Counted from the first letter of the stretch, positions 12,929-25,640 are shown. The stretch is DNA of 64,000 nucleotides from Gnetum montanum (GCA_015680685.1 MNCI01022151.1:302672-366671); one strand, 5' to 3'. A program made the numbers and translations. Notes: generated by a model not told the origin, from the letters alone.

Positions 12929-15661
12929 ATGGTCCATAAAAGAGGAGTAATAGGAGAACCCTCATAGCTAGCTAGCAAACAACCAAGAGGCCAACAGAGA
13001 GGCCAAACAGGAGCACAAGAGCCACAAGCAAAACATGCAAAGAAAGAGGCTCAATCTTTTAGTATCCATCAAGAAACTCTTGCTACCAAACATTCTACTC
13101 AAGTGGAGATGGAAGAACCACAAGTACAAGGATAGTGCCTCACATTGTCACCAAAATGCCTCCAAATCATCCAAGAAAGAACACTCCTAACTACGGTGAT
13201 CATAGAAATGAACTTTGGCCCCTTTGTAAGGTTTGTTCCAAAGGAAGTAAGGAAAAAACTCCAAGTGTCACCACTATGGCCAATCCTTTTAGGCAACAGT
13301 GAATGGTATTTAGGGGAGATATTTCAATTTTGGCATAACAAAGAACAAAATGATAAGGTCAACATTGAAGGATTCTCCATTTCATATTCAATAAAGGCAA
13401 TAGTAGAAGCTCTGAATGTGCCCAATGAAGAGGCAAGATTAGCACATCTATCCACAAGATCAGATACAGAAACCAGAAAACTATGGATGAAAAGGTCATA
13501 TGGCAAATATGACAAGGAGTACAATGAGTTAACTTTGGAGAAAAGAATTTATTTTAAAATTGGCATATACCACCCATTACCTACAAAAGGATTAAATAGA
13601 TTATCCACCTATGCGAACAAAGGAAGTGCAAATTCTAATAGGAAAGTACAATGGAAATCTCACACAACTCTATTTCATGGAGATTCAAAGGTGGTTTGAA
13701 GAAAAGAAGGCAAGGAAGATCATACTTCCATTCCCTTCCCTAATTAGGAAGCTATGAAAATGTGCTAGAATCCTAGGGTACACCAATGACATCTAGGAAG
13801 GCTCAAAATGCCTCATATGCTGAAATGCTAAAGCCAGCACCACCAAAGAAAGATCAAGTGGAAGAACAAATAGACACTAGGGAATCACATAAACCACTAA
13901 ATAACAATAGTGAGTGGGACCTAGTGGTTAGTAGTAAGAGCAAAAATAGCACTAGTAATTTCCACCATTGCCATTATAGGATTATAGACCATCCATGAGT
14001 CATCGACAATAGATTACAGAGATCATTAGTTGGGGAATGCATGAGGAGCCCAATCTCTATAGAGTTATCGCTAGTGCAATACAACCCACAATTTCCACAA
14101 ATCTTACAAGTGGACAAATATCATTGTAATCAGGAGGAAAGACCTAATGGTCACAATAGATTTCTAGGAATGTTGCATCATTTCAAGTGATGCTTGAAAC
14201 AAGAGAAGGAGCCACAACTGTGGTTATGTAGCACTAGGATGTAGCAAGAGCCACAAAAGTGATCACAGATCACATTAAGGTATCCTTTAACATACCTGTT
14301 GTTCCACCAATAGATCTAACTGAAGCTAGAGATGCTTATATGTTAGTTGGTACCTCAATGAATCCTACTAATCATGAGGATGTGCTAGATCAACTACTAT
14401 AGACTAGGAAAGTAATGACAACTCTTTTCAACATTCTAAGTGCAATGCAGTCAGAATTGATCACAACCAAGGGTAAGCTAATCATGGCAGAGACCAAGGT
14501 AGAGCATGCAAAAGCTAAAATCCTTAGACTACAAAAAGAGCTCATGACCCTGAGGGTAGAAGGCAACGATCCTACTCAATTCATTACACCTAACTAGTTA
14601 GAGCAATTCAAAACAAAGAAAATAAATCAATTGCTAAAGCACAATGAGAAGAGAAAGTGATGCGGAATGCCTCAGTAGCATAATCACAAGCATACACATA
14701 GGCTAAGCCACTCACCACAACATAAGAAGAAAACAAACAACTTACTGCAGATAACACTAGGTTGATCAACATCAACAAGTAGAAGAACATCTTGGAGGAA
14801 AGCATCCATCAATTGAGAGAACAACTGATGAGGGTCAACCAAGACTTAAGCTACTTAGCAAGAGAAAATAGGATCCTCTCAATGAAGAAGGTATGCACAA
14901 TTAGATAGAGATCAACTATTGAGATCAACGCATGGCAAAATGAAGCAAAGAAGCATGAAAGGCTCAAGGAACACTTTCGTGACTAGGTGGGGATGTATAA
15001 GCAAATCAATGAGAAGGAGATCTAAATGGAAAAGGCCCAAATCAATTCCATATCAATAGAGAATATAGAATGGTAATTTATCATGGATAGTTATGTTCAC
15101 ATCCACCAAGTGGAAGTCAAAAATAAAGGCCTAAAGATAGAAGATCTAAAAGAATACATGGGGTTAGCTAACATTTTTTATGCTAACTTGGCCATGTTGA
15201 TAGCATGCAAGCCTAGAAACAATCTTAAACAACAAGTAGCAACCACATATGCACTATACAAAAAGGCGTTTGTAGATCGAAAATATGCTTTGCAAAGACT
15301 TCAAGTGGCAAACTTTTAAGTAGAAGTAATCAAGGCTAGCTACCAAGGGAAAAAGGATGTTGTAGTGAACCTAGCCAGAAAACTATTTGATTATCATGAG
15401 TTACGAGCCAAGGCCATGGCATTTGAAGAAGAGAGGAGGCAATTCATGGCATGGTATGTTAAAGCCAACTAGATGTTTCAATAGCTACCATGTCCATGGG
15501 ATGTACCAACTCCATCACACATTGCACAACAAGCATGAACTGTACATGACCCAAGAATGGAGGAGAAAATTTGAGTGCTCGTAAATAGATACAAATTCCA
15601 AAAGCCTGATGACATGTGGAAGCAATCGATGGAGGAGCCACCAGCACCAGGAACTACATAG
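12929..15661 (+). pseudogene. Element III extra ORF downstream of pol (~911 codons, broken)
   Basis: The start ATG directly follows GATGATTGCAG, a good splice-acceptor-like site. The N-terminus is basic and glutamine-rich. A compact domain follows at 13190-13640, with INIEGFSISYSIKAI-type sequence and LNVPNEEARL; this resembles the plant-transposon-protein domain found in extra ORFs of some plant gypsy elements (inference from memory). The C-terminal two thirds are charged and coiled-coil-like (KLIMAETKVEHAKAKILRLQ, then KQINEKEI) and end MEEPPAPGTT-stop. In-frame stops occur early and throughout, yet total length is a multiple of three. The same protein is at 36452-39225 in element VI. Function is unknown; the position matches the env-like or extra ORF of Athila-type elements. 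Confidence 0.75.
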
Positions 15662-15855
15662 GATACAAGCTTACCAAGTTTTGTTTTTTATCAAATTTTA
15701 CCTTATCATATCTTATGTTATTTTTTGTAAAACACCACTATAGCATTATGTGTCATGTAAATAATATCATGTAAATCTACCTCCCAATTTTGTAAGGAAC
15801 TCTGTCCTCATTTTTTTTAAAATCAAGGACAAGTTTTCAATCAGTTATGGGCAGA

Positions 15856-16745
15856 TGATGAAGTCAAATTTTAAAGGACTACGATATCAGATATATGATA
15901 TCGTAGCACTAGCTAAATAATTGTATATGTGATATCACAAGATGCATGCTAGCCTATAAATATAACCCTTAGGCATACGAATTCATAAGAGATTTCATTT
16001 AGTAGTAATAGAACTCTTTCAGTTTGTTTTCATGAATTTAGCCTTAAGTACTTAGAAGTGTGAATGCCAATAGTGTAGTGTGACTTAGTGAATGGAATCT
16101 TTATTCTAACATCTTATACTTGGACACAAGTATGATAGGAAATAAAGATTGATCTATTTCATACTATTGCAACATTCTCCTAGTTTACTACTTTACTTAG
16201 AATAATGTTTGTCATTTTTACTTAGACTATTGATTACTGCTTTTCTAGTTAATGCTTTACTATTCCATGTCCTTTACTTTTACTATTGTTACTATGCGGA
16301 ATGCATACAAATAATTTTGATCATAAAGTATGATCATTTGTTAACCCAATAGTATTATCACTTGGTTTGCCCAGTAACAAAGTACTTGGTAATCCCAGTA
16401 ATGATTACACAAGACTAGGATGTGTACGAAAAATCAAAAAAAAATATCCATTGCTATAGAATAGAGTAGATTAATTTACTTATTTTAATTAGAGTTAGAA
16501 ACTACTTTCATTCTCATTATTTTCACTATGAGTAGCAATGGCCCAACAACATCAGTTATCATATACCTCACTGTGAGCTAGACCATACACGTAGACTTCA
16601 CTAACTCTACATGGAAAGACAACGATCTTAAACTTAAACTAATTACTAGCATAATCACATTGCTTATTTATGTATTACAATCTAATTACACGTGAAATCC
16701 CTATGACTTGCATGGCTGGGTGTTGGATTACTCCACTGCTCATCA
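15856..16745 (+). mobile_element. Element III 3' LTR
   Basis: It is preceded by CAAGGACAAGTTTTCAATCA and a PPT-like GTTATGGGCAGA. It starts TGATGAAGTC and ends CTGCTCATCA. It contains CGATATCAGATATATGATATCG palindromic motifs (two separate GATATC cores), a CCTATAAATA box near 15953, the CTTTATTCTAAC block and GGTAATCCCAGTAATG. Length is 890 bp. ACAGG follows immediately, the same pentamer that follows the LTR of element I. Confidence 0.85.
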
Positions 16746-19363
16746 ACAGGCTTAGAGCCTTCTTCTAAGATGATGTTATGTCGTACCAGATTTGGGTCTA
16801 GACCGGGTGTATCATTGTATTCCTAATAAAAAGAACTAAATGTTTTTGTAAGATAACTAAGATTTCCTCCTAATGGTCTTGGAAAATGAGAGCACTAAGA
16901 TAAAGAGTCTTTTATTTACATCTTAGTACAGGTACATCAATCGAACGATCATTTATTAAAAGAGGCTTGTGTTCAAGAAAAGAGAGGTCTAATTGAAATA
17001 AAAACTCATTCTCTATGACGTCTAAAGAAGATATAAGAGAAGCTAAACATCATTTTAAATCAAGGAAAGAAAGATCTAGAGTCTGACATATCTTACTTGC
17101 AGGATGGTTTAAGATCTAAGCTTGAAGTAGAGAATTGGGGTAGGCAACCATGTTTACCTAGACCAGAATCAAAAAAGTAAACCAGGTTTTTATTATTTAA
17201 AAAAAGGAACATTAAATGCTATGTTAAATGACATCAAAATATCATGGATGGTAAAACTTCCAAGGCACATATCATTTCTACATTCTAAAATCAATGTAAA
17301 AGGGAATTTTGGTACTAAATCTTTCATTTGCATCAAAGCATCTTGAGAAATGATGTACAAGTAGAGCAATAGAGACAATGATACTAGGTGATAAAAAAGC
17401 AATGACAAGTGGAAACAGTAGTAGGTAAGGTCTTAGCATAGTAGGAGACTACCTCAACCCTAATCATTCCCTCCTAAAGCCCAAATGTAAGTCATTCAGA
17501 ACAAAGTTAGAAAATGTTTGTAGAGTTTGCATCTATTCCTTTGGCTTACTATAATGGCTATTTTAGTTTTTGAGATTTTAAGTGGATTTTACTAGATATT
17601 CTAGTGTTAGGATTAGATGTAATAAATAGTTATAGTTTAGAAATATTTTAAAGCTCAAGTTTCAGCTTTAGTTCTATTTTTTTGTGAGGATTGAGAACCC
17701 CAAAGCATAACCTTAGTTTTAAGACTCTTGAAAGATTTCTAGATTTTTACTAAAAAGTTCATTCACACATTGATTTTGTTTTGTTCATGAGTTATAGGTA
17801 GGAGATCCATTATTTATCTAAGTTTTATGAAAATTTGTTACCTAGTTGAAGAGAATTCATGATTTTTTCATGTCACTATTACAGTGCATTGAACAACAAT
17901 GCTAGGCAAAATGATTTTACTATTTTCAACTAATTTTGGCTATATTTGGTAGATGTTTTAAGCTGCATGAATAGAAATATTTATAAATCAATGTTTTCAT
18001 AGCAAAATTTACAATTTTTGATTGCAAATTTTAAGAAAACATGGATTTGGAAGTTTTCATGGAAAACACATGGGAAGAACATGACATATGATTTCAATGC
18101 AATCACACTTTTATGAAATGCCTAGGTGTTAGAGTTAACAACTAAAATAATGTTCTACATCAAAGTAAACTTTAATGTAGATTAGAACTTCATAGTTGGT
18201 TTTCAATGCATCACGTTAAAAGCTCAAAAGGAGATTTAACATAAGTACTAAAATGGGGTAATACATTTCAACATGTCAAAATTAGTTAGGAGATTTAATG
18301 TGAAATACTTTGTTTTCAACACTAAATAATTTTAAAACTCAGACTTCTTGGATAATGTCTAATTCTCTAGTCTCTCAAATTTTTATTTAGAGATGAGTTA
18401 GCAGTTTAAGAGTTAAGAAAAGTTTCCATGTTAGTCTTATTTTAACTAAAACTAGCTTTGATGTTGTTTTATAGGTTTGTTAATTTAGGCATGCAAAGTC
18501 TTGATCATTTAGAGTTTTTGAAAAACCTATTACAAGATCTTTTCCAACATTGAATCTAGAGAATACATAGGTTTTTGAATGAGTACAATAGCCAAGGATG
18601 GCTTCATCCATTACAGAATGAAGTCCATGGAGAGAACATTTTGTGGCCAAAGGGGTCAAGGATCACCCTAAGATCTAAAAATAAGTATAAGTATTTATTT
18701 TATTATATTATATTCTTTTAGCTAGAAGATGAAAGTAATGGTTAAATGTGCTTATTCTCAGCTCAAATAAGCATCAATGATATGAAATTCATTGACATCA
18801 TGAAAGCAGTAGAAGAGTTCAAAGCTAGTTCTACTAGTGAAGCGTAAAGCACTCAAAAGTGACTTTTTAAGGAAGAAGGAGTTAAGTAATTTAATAAGTT
18901 TGATAAGGCAAGAATTTTGTGTGCTTTAGGATTAAGGAATCCCTACCCTAGTGTAATAGAATGTGTAGGATTAATAAAGAGCTACTAATCCATGAAGGCT
19001 ATTTTTGTAATTCATGTAAACTAGAAATAAGTCATCATTACCTGGGACCTAACTACACTGAGGTATTGGTTAGGCTTTTTGAATAGAGAAATAAAGATTG
19101 ATAGTTCAAAACTGGACTTAGCAAAATTATCAATCATGGAGTAATGGTGGGGCTAAGGAAGAAGGACACTATCAATGTGCATAAGGGAACAAATGAAGAT
19201 TTGAAAAAATTTGTTTCCTTTTTTTATTGAAAGGCTCTTATATAATAAAATATATTAGTAATGGAAGCTAACCCTTAGAAATTTATACAAACTATACAGG
19301 ATGATGTCCTAAGGGAGGACAACCAACTGGACATTAGTTACTTGTCAAGGGATAGTTGAAGAA
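16746..19363. other. Degenerate sequence left of element VI coding remnants
   Basis: No LTR boundary for the 5' end of element VI can be found here. Between 18750 and 19360 a decayed plus-strand reading frame with many stops (for example around NDMKFIDIMKAVEEFKAS) seems to lead into the ORF at 19364. It may be the gag/pro end of element VI, but I could not identify a motif. The rest is AT-rich with nothing recognisable. Confidence 0.4.
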
Positions 19364-19792
19364 ATGGAGAAATTTCCCCAAGAGGACAAAAAAGGAAAGA
19401 ATAAGATGGTAAATAAGCAGCTCAGTTTTGGGTTTTATTATAGATTAATAAAGGCTATGATAACATTATTTACCAAAGGTGGAGAGGAGAAAGGTCACAT
19501 TGCTTCAGAAGCAAATTTCAAGTATGCACTATGCCAACACTTAGAAAGCCTCATGTTCACTTACATCATCAAAGAAGATGGTCCTTTGATGTTGGCATTA
19601 AAGACCAAGGAAGAGGTGGATCCATCAATGTCAGAAAGCATCAAAGAGCCTCACAAGAAAATAAGTGAAGATAAGGAAGTAGGAAAGAATGGAATCTTGG
19701 AGAGCACATTTGGAACTATGGAGAAGGGGAGAGCTTTAAGAAAGAAAAAGTCTCTTTTAAAGGAGAAAGAAACTTCCTCAAAGACTCCATAA
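19364..19792 (+). CDS. Unidentified element VI reading frame
   Basis: A 142-codon open frame, lysine- and glutamate-rich, with no recognised catalytic motif. Its last two thirds (from 19569) are duplicated at 30598-30800 with a few substitutions. It lies before the reverse transcriptase remnant of element VI and could be a gag-pol linker. No good start context was seen. It is probably a remnant rather than an expressed gene. Confidence 0.35.
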   Translation: MEKFPQEDKKGKNKMVNKQLSFGFYYRLIKAMITLFTKGGEEKGHIASEANFKYALCQHLESLMFTYIIKEDGPLMLALKTKEEVDPSMSESIKEPHKKISEDKEVGKNGILESTFGTMEKGRALRKKKSLLKEKETSSKTP

Positions 19793-19985
19793 ATAAAGGT
19801 CTTCCATGAAGAAGCTAGAAAAATGAATCAGGAAGTTTATCCCTATCCACCATATTCTATTAAGTGTTAATGATGTAATGTAGTTTCTACCTTTAACAAT
19901 AAGGGATGACATGATACTAATACTCTTGTTATTTTTCAAAAGCTACTTATGAAAAAAGAGCCTTAGAATAGGAAGCAAAGAAGCC

Positions 19986-20375
19986 ATGTTAGTCCACGAA
20001 GAACACTTGTATATAGGGAAAATTCATTTTGGCCTATGTAATGCTCCTACTACCTTCCAACGAGTTGTACTGAGTAACTTCCAAAAGTACATTGTCAATG
20101 GAGTTGAAGTATTTATGGATGATTTTTCTACACATGGGCTAGACTTCAAACAAGCCTTGGACCTATTAAAGTAAGTTTTAAAAGGATGTGTTTAAACTAA
20201 TCTAAAGCTCAATTTGTAAAAAATCCACTTATTGGTTTAAGATGGTATAGTTTTTGGATATAAAGTATCTCATAAAGGAATAGAGGTAGATCTAGAAAAG
20301 ATTAGAGTCATTCAAAACATTACTTAGAGGCAACAAATAGTCAAAGATATCAAAACATTTCTTGGCTATAGAGGA
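19986..20375 (+). pseudogene. Element VI reverse transcriptase fragment, left part
   Basis: It encodes FGLCNAPTTFQRVVLSNFQKY and then EVFMDDFSTHG, the palm region of Ty3/gypsy reverse transcriptase including the aspartate pair. The N-terminal fingers of RT are missing. Stops appear near 20172 and 20193. The frame continues as the RT connection motif FLGYRG and is cut at GAGGA (20371-20375) by the insertion of element V. The other half resumes at 32184 with YYRRFIEKFSKIAK. Confidence 0.85.
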
Positions 20376-20380
20376 TGATG

Positions 20381-20402
20381 NNNNNNNNNNNNNNNNNNNN
20401 NN
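20381..20402. other. Assembly gap, 22 N
   Basis: Comparison with the 3' LTR suggests about 220 bp of U3/R are missing here, so the 22 N are a placeholder. Confidence 0.9.
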
Positions 20403-20863
20403 AGCAATAAAGACGAACTTCTTGGATAAACCTTGCAGTGCATGGAATAGGCTAATTAGGACTTTATTTATTTTTATTTACTATTTACCATTTAAATTCT
20501 TTATTAGTCATTAAATCTCTCTCAACCCTTCTCTCCTAGTTAAGTGCCTCAGTACGACCACTTCGAGCACGTGCATTACGCTTGGTGATCCTAGCAACAA
20601 CTAGCGTTTGGTAACCAAGGTTGCATTGGTTCAGGGTGTGAACGGTAAGTGGGAATGGATGCTGATGCTAGGTTAATTAAGGCTTAGTTAGTTAGTTAGA
20701 TTTAGTCAATTAGTCTCTTCACCCTTCACCTTACTAGCATAGGGGATAAACTAGAAAAGACATAAAAATCATATACCTCAGACTTACTTAATCATACACC
20801 ATGACAAATACAAGTAAGTCTAGGAAGACAATGAACTATTAACCTTAAGTGTTCCATAAGGCG

Positions 20864-22389
20864 TGAAACACCGTGAAAATTACGAGTCGGCCTTAGGCAA
20901 AGATTCGCAATTCAAGCGAGAGAACGCATCAGCTTTGTTCAAGGACAAGTTTACACTCTATTACGCACAGCAGCGTAATGAGCATAATAAGCTCCAAAAT
21001 AGTCAAAGGCAGAGTCTAGAGAAGCACAACAGTTCGACACTTTTTCTCATGGCGTATGCATGACTTGTCTTTACACTCGTTACGCGGTGGTGCGTACCAT
21101 TGTGTATTTCATCACTAAGGCTAGGCATTATTTACGCTTCGTTACGCGCGGCTGCGTAGTGAGCGTAAGTTAGACATTGTTTACGCCTCATTACGCGCAG
21201 CTGCGTAGTGAGCGTAAATTAGACATTGTTTACACGTCATTACGCGCAGCTGCGTAGTGAGCGTAAGACAATTCTAAGCCTATTGTTTTTTTTGTGCCGA
21301 ATTATGCTCATACACGCAACACAACGCGAATGAGTCTAATACATCCTGAAACCAATTGAAGCACGTTCAACGTGTACCTGCTCTTCACACGCACAACACG
21401 CAAACGAGCGTGTTGTGCGTAGTCACAGTCTGACTTAAAATGGTCATGTCAACGGAACCCGAAATATATGGGACCCACATCATCAGGGTTGCGCCCCTTC
21501 CACGAAGCGTCGCGGCCTATAATACCTCAGTTGACAAAGACACAAGGGTTGGAAAATCAGAGAAGCAGAGGCATTTTTCTGAGCACCAGAGCATTTATCA
21601 CTTTGAGCGGCAGAAAATCAAAAGGGCAGGAGCATTTTCTAAGCAAGGAAGCACTTATCACCTTGGGCATAGAAACAAAGAGCAACCTTTTGGCAACTGC
21701 CGATAGCACTGTCCTTCAGCAAGAATAGAGCACAGCGCGCTTGAGCCTTAGCAACAAGAGAGATCATTCCTTTGGGGAAAATACGACTTTCTCCATTAGC
21801 GATTGCTACCCTGAGCAGAACCTACTCGAAGCAAAGAAGCAGAACAGGGAGTGTGAGATCGTCTCACCCAGTTTGCAGACTCTACCGGTTAGAAACAGTT
21901 GATCGGCAGACCTTAGAGTTTGACCATCTTTGCATCCCAGCTTTGGCCTACGAGGTAGATCGAACTTCTGTCTGGACAGTTTCCTTGTTGTTTTGTGCTC
22001 ATTTTTGCATCAAGTTATTGGGGGTCTCTCCCATTGTAACGTGACATAAAAATCATACATTCTTTCAAAAAACCGAAACATAGATCTTTAAAAATCACGC
22101 GTTTCTCTCTTGATTAGCATCTCTTCGGCGTGTTTGATGTTATCAGTGTAGCGATCCATCCATGTCATTTTCCTCCCGTTTCACGATCCCTCGAATCAAA
22201 TCGTAGCACGCAAAGATCTGTAATCTTCATCGTTTTACTGACCCGTAAGTCCCTATCTGATCGACAAGACCATTCAGGGCACCGCGGATTCGATTTTTCC
22301 AGCATAGCCCTCGCGCGGATCCGTGGTTAAAACTGTATACACGGAACCTCGTTCGGTATTTCCAGCTACTGACGTTTTCTGTCGTTACA
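20864..22389 (+). mobile_element. Solo LTR of a different retrotransposon family
   Basis: Removing 20864-22389 plus one AGGCG repeat restores the continuous LTR sequence seen at 32080-32100. The insert begins TGAAACACC and ends CGTTACA, the TG...CA rule of LTRs. It is flanked by AGGCG (20859-20863) and AGGCA (22390-22394), a 5-bp target duplication with one transition. It is clearly richer in GC and CpG than its surroundings. Inside are palindromic tandem repeats (20950-21267), a possible TATAATACC promoter box near 21519, and an imperfect ~58-bp duplication at about 21570-21690. No coding sequence or PBS is present. Confidence 0.85.
20950..21267 (+). repeat. Tandem palindromic repeats in the solo LTR
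   Basis: Three near-identical 49-bp units start at 21131, 21180 and 21229, with two degenerate units at 20950 and 21071. Each contains TTACGC...GCGTAA arms around a TTACGCGCAGCTGCGTAG centre, so each can form a hairpin. The repeats are CpG-rich and lie upstream of the TATA-like box. Confidence 0.85.
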
Positions 22390-22486
22390 AGGCATGTAGG
22401 CACTTAGTCTATGGAGTTCGACCAGATCGTGCATGCTATGCTCATATTCATATGGTTGAGTGTAGGGGTACCTCACCACTCATCAT

Positions 22487-22504
22487 TGGCACCGTTGTCG
22501 GGGA
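22487..22504 (+). other. Primer-binding site of element V
   Basis: TGGCACCGTTGTCGGGGA, one base after the LTR end. It matches the complement of the 3' end of plant tRNA-Asp(GUC), TGGCGCCGTTGCCGGGGA, with two transition differences. Confidence 0.9.
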
Positions 22505-22629
22505 CTAAGTGTTTGTGCGCTAAGTAGAACATAGGAAATCACTCACATCGTTGGGAGCTTAAACAAACCCTTAGGGTTAATTAAAAAAAATTATATAATG
22601 GCTAATTAGCACATTGAATTAAAATAATA

Positions 22630-25100
22630 ATGTCTTCTTCTTCGAACAAGAGCAATTCACCACCTAGGGATCATACAAGAAATAGTTAGCAATCTAAAAC
22701 ACATAACCAAAATCCACCAATTCCTCATCAATACCGAGTGGTATATACCCATCCCGATGAGTATATACCAAACTTTACTTTTATCTTCCATCAAGACAAA
22801 TAGCTGCATTGGAGAGATTTGCAAGGTAACATAGTATTACCTCCAGATCATGCAAGCCCCAACATGCTCCTTCGTGCTTTGGCACAGATAGGCATGACAC
22901 AGCTCTACGCTGAATATGTTACGGCAGATTTTGACACAAGGGATTACCATCCCATAACAGCAAAATGTATAAGGGACTCTAGGCAGGAGAACCACCATAC
23001 ATTGTTGAAGGGCAAAGAGGTCCCACATGTCCTAAGTAAAATTGGAAATGGTGAACCACTTATAACAGGGTCTCCATCAAATGATCTTCCCCCTCCTAAT
23101 GATAGTGAGGAGGTGGGGTATTAGAACCTATGCTCCACGATACACAACCTTGGTTCTAATCCCCGTGAACGCCAACTGTTTACTAAGGGAATAACAACAC
23201 ATAACAAGGATGGGCACTTGGATCGTCATCATGATTGGGGCTGTAGCAGCCGAAGAGAAGGTAAGAAACATCATCATGGCAATGGTTCTCCTTCTTCTTC
23301 TCCTTCATCACACCATTCACCCTCTCATTCCACATCTAGGCACAGCCACAAAGATCATAATAATGAGGATAGAGGTAAGAAAACTGAGAGACCTCAACGA
23401 GAGAGTCGAGAGAGAGGACGAGGGCAATCTAGAGAGTCTAGGCATGGTAGAAGGGAAAGTAGGAAACAACATAGACATCATAGACGTCATGAACGAGATG
23501 ATCATGAAGAACCCCTACTTGCCACCTAGAGTATGTTAGATATAATGAAGGTAGTGAGGATACCAACAAGGCATCAAAAATATAGCCAAATCAAGCGATT
23601 AGACATGAACAATATCCCACGGTTTGAAGGGGGATACAACATTGATCAGCAAAATCATTTACAAGCATTCCACGATGCCTGTGCCTTGAAAAACATAGAA
23701 AATTAGTGGTGGAAATTAAATTTGTTTCCCAGGATACTCATCAAGGAAGCAGAGAGTTGGTACCGGTCCTTAGAGCTAGAAACCATTAGGAGATGGAGTA
23801 CAATGTTAGAGTTATTCAACGATAAATATCAAACATACTCTAGAGTGTCTAACTTGCGTAAGCAGATCCAAGGATGGAAGCAAGGTAATCACGAACCCTT
23901 GGATGCTACCATGGGCTGATATTATGCATTCTTACATCATTTCCTAGGCCATGGTTACGCACAACGGGTTCAACTTCGCCATCTCATAGATGGGCTAAGG
24001 TATAAAACTAGGAGAACCCTTGGGAAAGATGCCCAAGGGAGACTATTAGAACTTAGATCCCATGAAATTCATCACTTGTTGGAACAAGTAGCCAAAGAAG
24101 AAGGTGAACTATAGAAAAGAGAAAGCGCAAAAGAATACAACCACAATCCCTCCCTTTGAAAGAAGGGAGTGAGATTCTGTGATGAAGAGGATGAGTCACC
24201 ACTTGAAGAGTTGGTGAATAGAAAAATCTTGTCACTTCAGAAGTTAACAATACAAGTGGTGGCTAAGGTAGATCAAATTTAGGACTCCTTGGATAGTAGA
24301 TTTGAACTTGTCCTAAAAATTGTAGAGGAGTATAAGGAGGAACGAAGTAGTAAAAATGGTAAGAAAAAGCAAAGAGATTTAGGCCATGCACGTAACAAGG
24401 GTAAGGGAAAAATAACTATCTTCGATGAGGTTGTGGATTCTGACATAGACAATAACGATGGCTGTGAGATCTACCAATATGACCATCCTAAGCGATGTTG
24501 TCCAATCATCTCACACCTACAAGAGTCTGGGGTGCATGCACTCAACCTGAGACTTAACCAATGGTAAGCACCCTATCGATTACCTTATTCCCAAGGTAAC
24601 CCAAGGTAGTTCCACCAACCTTTAACATACTATCCAAGTGGAACTCCGCCACAACCTATCGGGCAACATCAGCAATGGAAATACCCACAGTCATGGGGGA
24701 TGCCACCGCCTAGACAAAAATACCCTTCCCGGCAACCAGACCCATATGGCTACTACGTGCAGCAGCTGATTTTTCCAAGTGACTCTATGGGTCACGTAAC
24801 CCCACAACATCACTACCCAGTTCAAGAGTATTTTTAGACTTCCCCTACTAGAGGGGACACTCTACATGCATGCCACCCTCCAAATCCATCCACACCTCTT
24901 ACACCAGTAGCTCCACCACCAACCACTCCAACAATGCCAAAGGTATTTCCCACTCAACCGCAACAACCCAATGTCACGAGGGCTTCCAATCCTTAATTCT
25001 CAATTGTTCGTGACAATCTTACACCGAAAAGATCTTTCTTCAGAACCAACAATCCAACCAAGCGCTCACCATCACAAGCGGTTGAACATCTAAACACCGC
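22630..25100 (+). pseudogene. gag: Element V gag (broken)
   Basis: It aligns along its length with residues 1 to about 820 of the intact protein at 58008-61352. The ATG at 22630 is followed by a stop within 20 codons. Then come the conserved N-terminal block NIVLPPDHASPNMLLRALAQ, a Ser/His/Arg-rich linker (23218-23529), the capsid-like core with SWYRSLELETIRRWSTMLEL (23640-24110), and the CCHC-like motif CEIYQYDHPKRCCP (24460-24500), in which the second cysteine has become tyrosine. A Pro/Gln/Tyr-rich tail follows. Multiple in-frame stops. Gag would form the particle that packages the RNA. Confidence 0.88.
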
Positions 25101-25139
25101 CTTACCAAATAAGGTTTCAGATCCCCTTTAAACCAAAAA

Positions 25140-25640
25140 TTGCACCCAATGCACATGGTTATGTTAACACATACCGTTACCGACTGGATTAAGGTAGTCC
25201 ACCTTCCCAAGAAATTATTTGATCCTGGGAGCCCCCTAATTTATCTCCAAGTCACTGGGAATGAACCTCATAAGGCTCTTCTTGACTCAAGCTCTGGAGT
25301 CAAATTAATCTCACAAGAATTGTATAAAACCTGAAACCTACCTCCACTCAAGAAGAGCAATATTCACTTAGATTTGGTTAACCAATCCATCACTATTCCT
25401 TTGGGACAGGTTGAGGACATTGTTACCCCCCCGGGTGGTTCATAATACCTAGCTGATTTCCTAGTGATCCAAATAAACAATGACAAAGGGGATTTCCCAA
25501 TAATAATGGGAAGAGCATGGCTAAGTACAATAGATGCACACCTAGGAATCTGTAATCTTTCCCTAGAAATATCCAAGAAAAATACTTTTGGGAAGATTGA
25601 GAGGAAGAGAGTTCCATGCATCGCATATAGTGACACAGGG
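25140..25640 (+). pseudogene. Element V aspartic protease (broken)
   Basis: Retropepsin-like domain: ALLDSSSGVKLIS near 25276, where the usual D-S/T-G has become D-S-S, and the C-terminal hallmark DFPIIMGRAWLST near 25490. Stops fall between them (for example at 25333 and 25444). The homologous intact version in element VIII reads LLDSGSGVNLIS. Cleaves Gag-Pol in family members. Confidence 0.85.

Larger units (their letters stand above)
20376..22485 (+). mobile_element. Element V 5' LTR, interrupted
   Basis: Starts TGATG next to the gap and ends CACTCATCA. The parts at 20403-20863 and 22390-22485 align with the 3' LTR at 31620-32178. About 220 bp present in the 3' LTR (31410-31626) fall in the 22-N gap. 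The remaining interruption is the solo LTR at 20864-22389. Confidence 0.85.

Noticed and set aside
20950-21267. CRISPR-like regularly spaced repeats
   Set aside because: The repeats are contiguous 49-bp tandem units without unique spacers, in plant nuclear DNA inside an LTR.
20858-22396. DNA transposon with 8-9 bp target duplication (AAGGCGTG/AAGGCATG)
   Set aside because: The ends have no terminal inverted repeats. Shifting the border gives TG...CA ends and a 5-bp duplication, which fits a solo LTR better.
23210-23539. 109-codon frame overlapping the gag of V
   Set aside because: The frame at 23218 matches the Ser/His/Arg-rich segment of the intact Gag; the other is its shadow.
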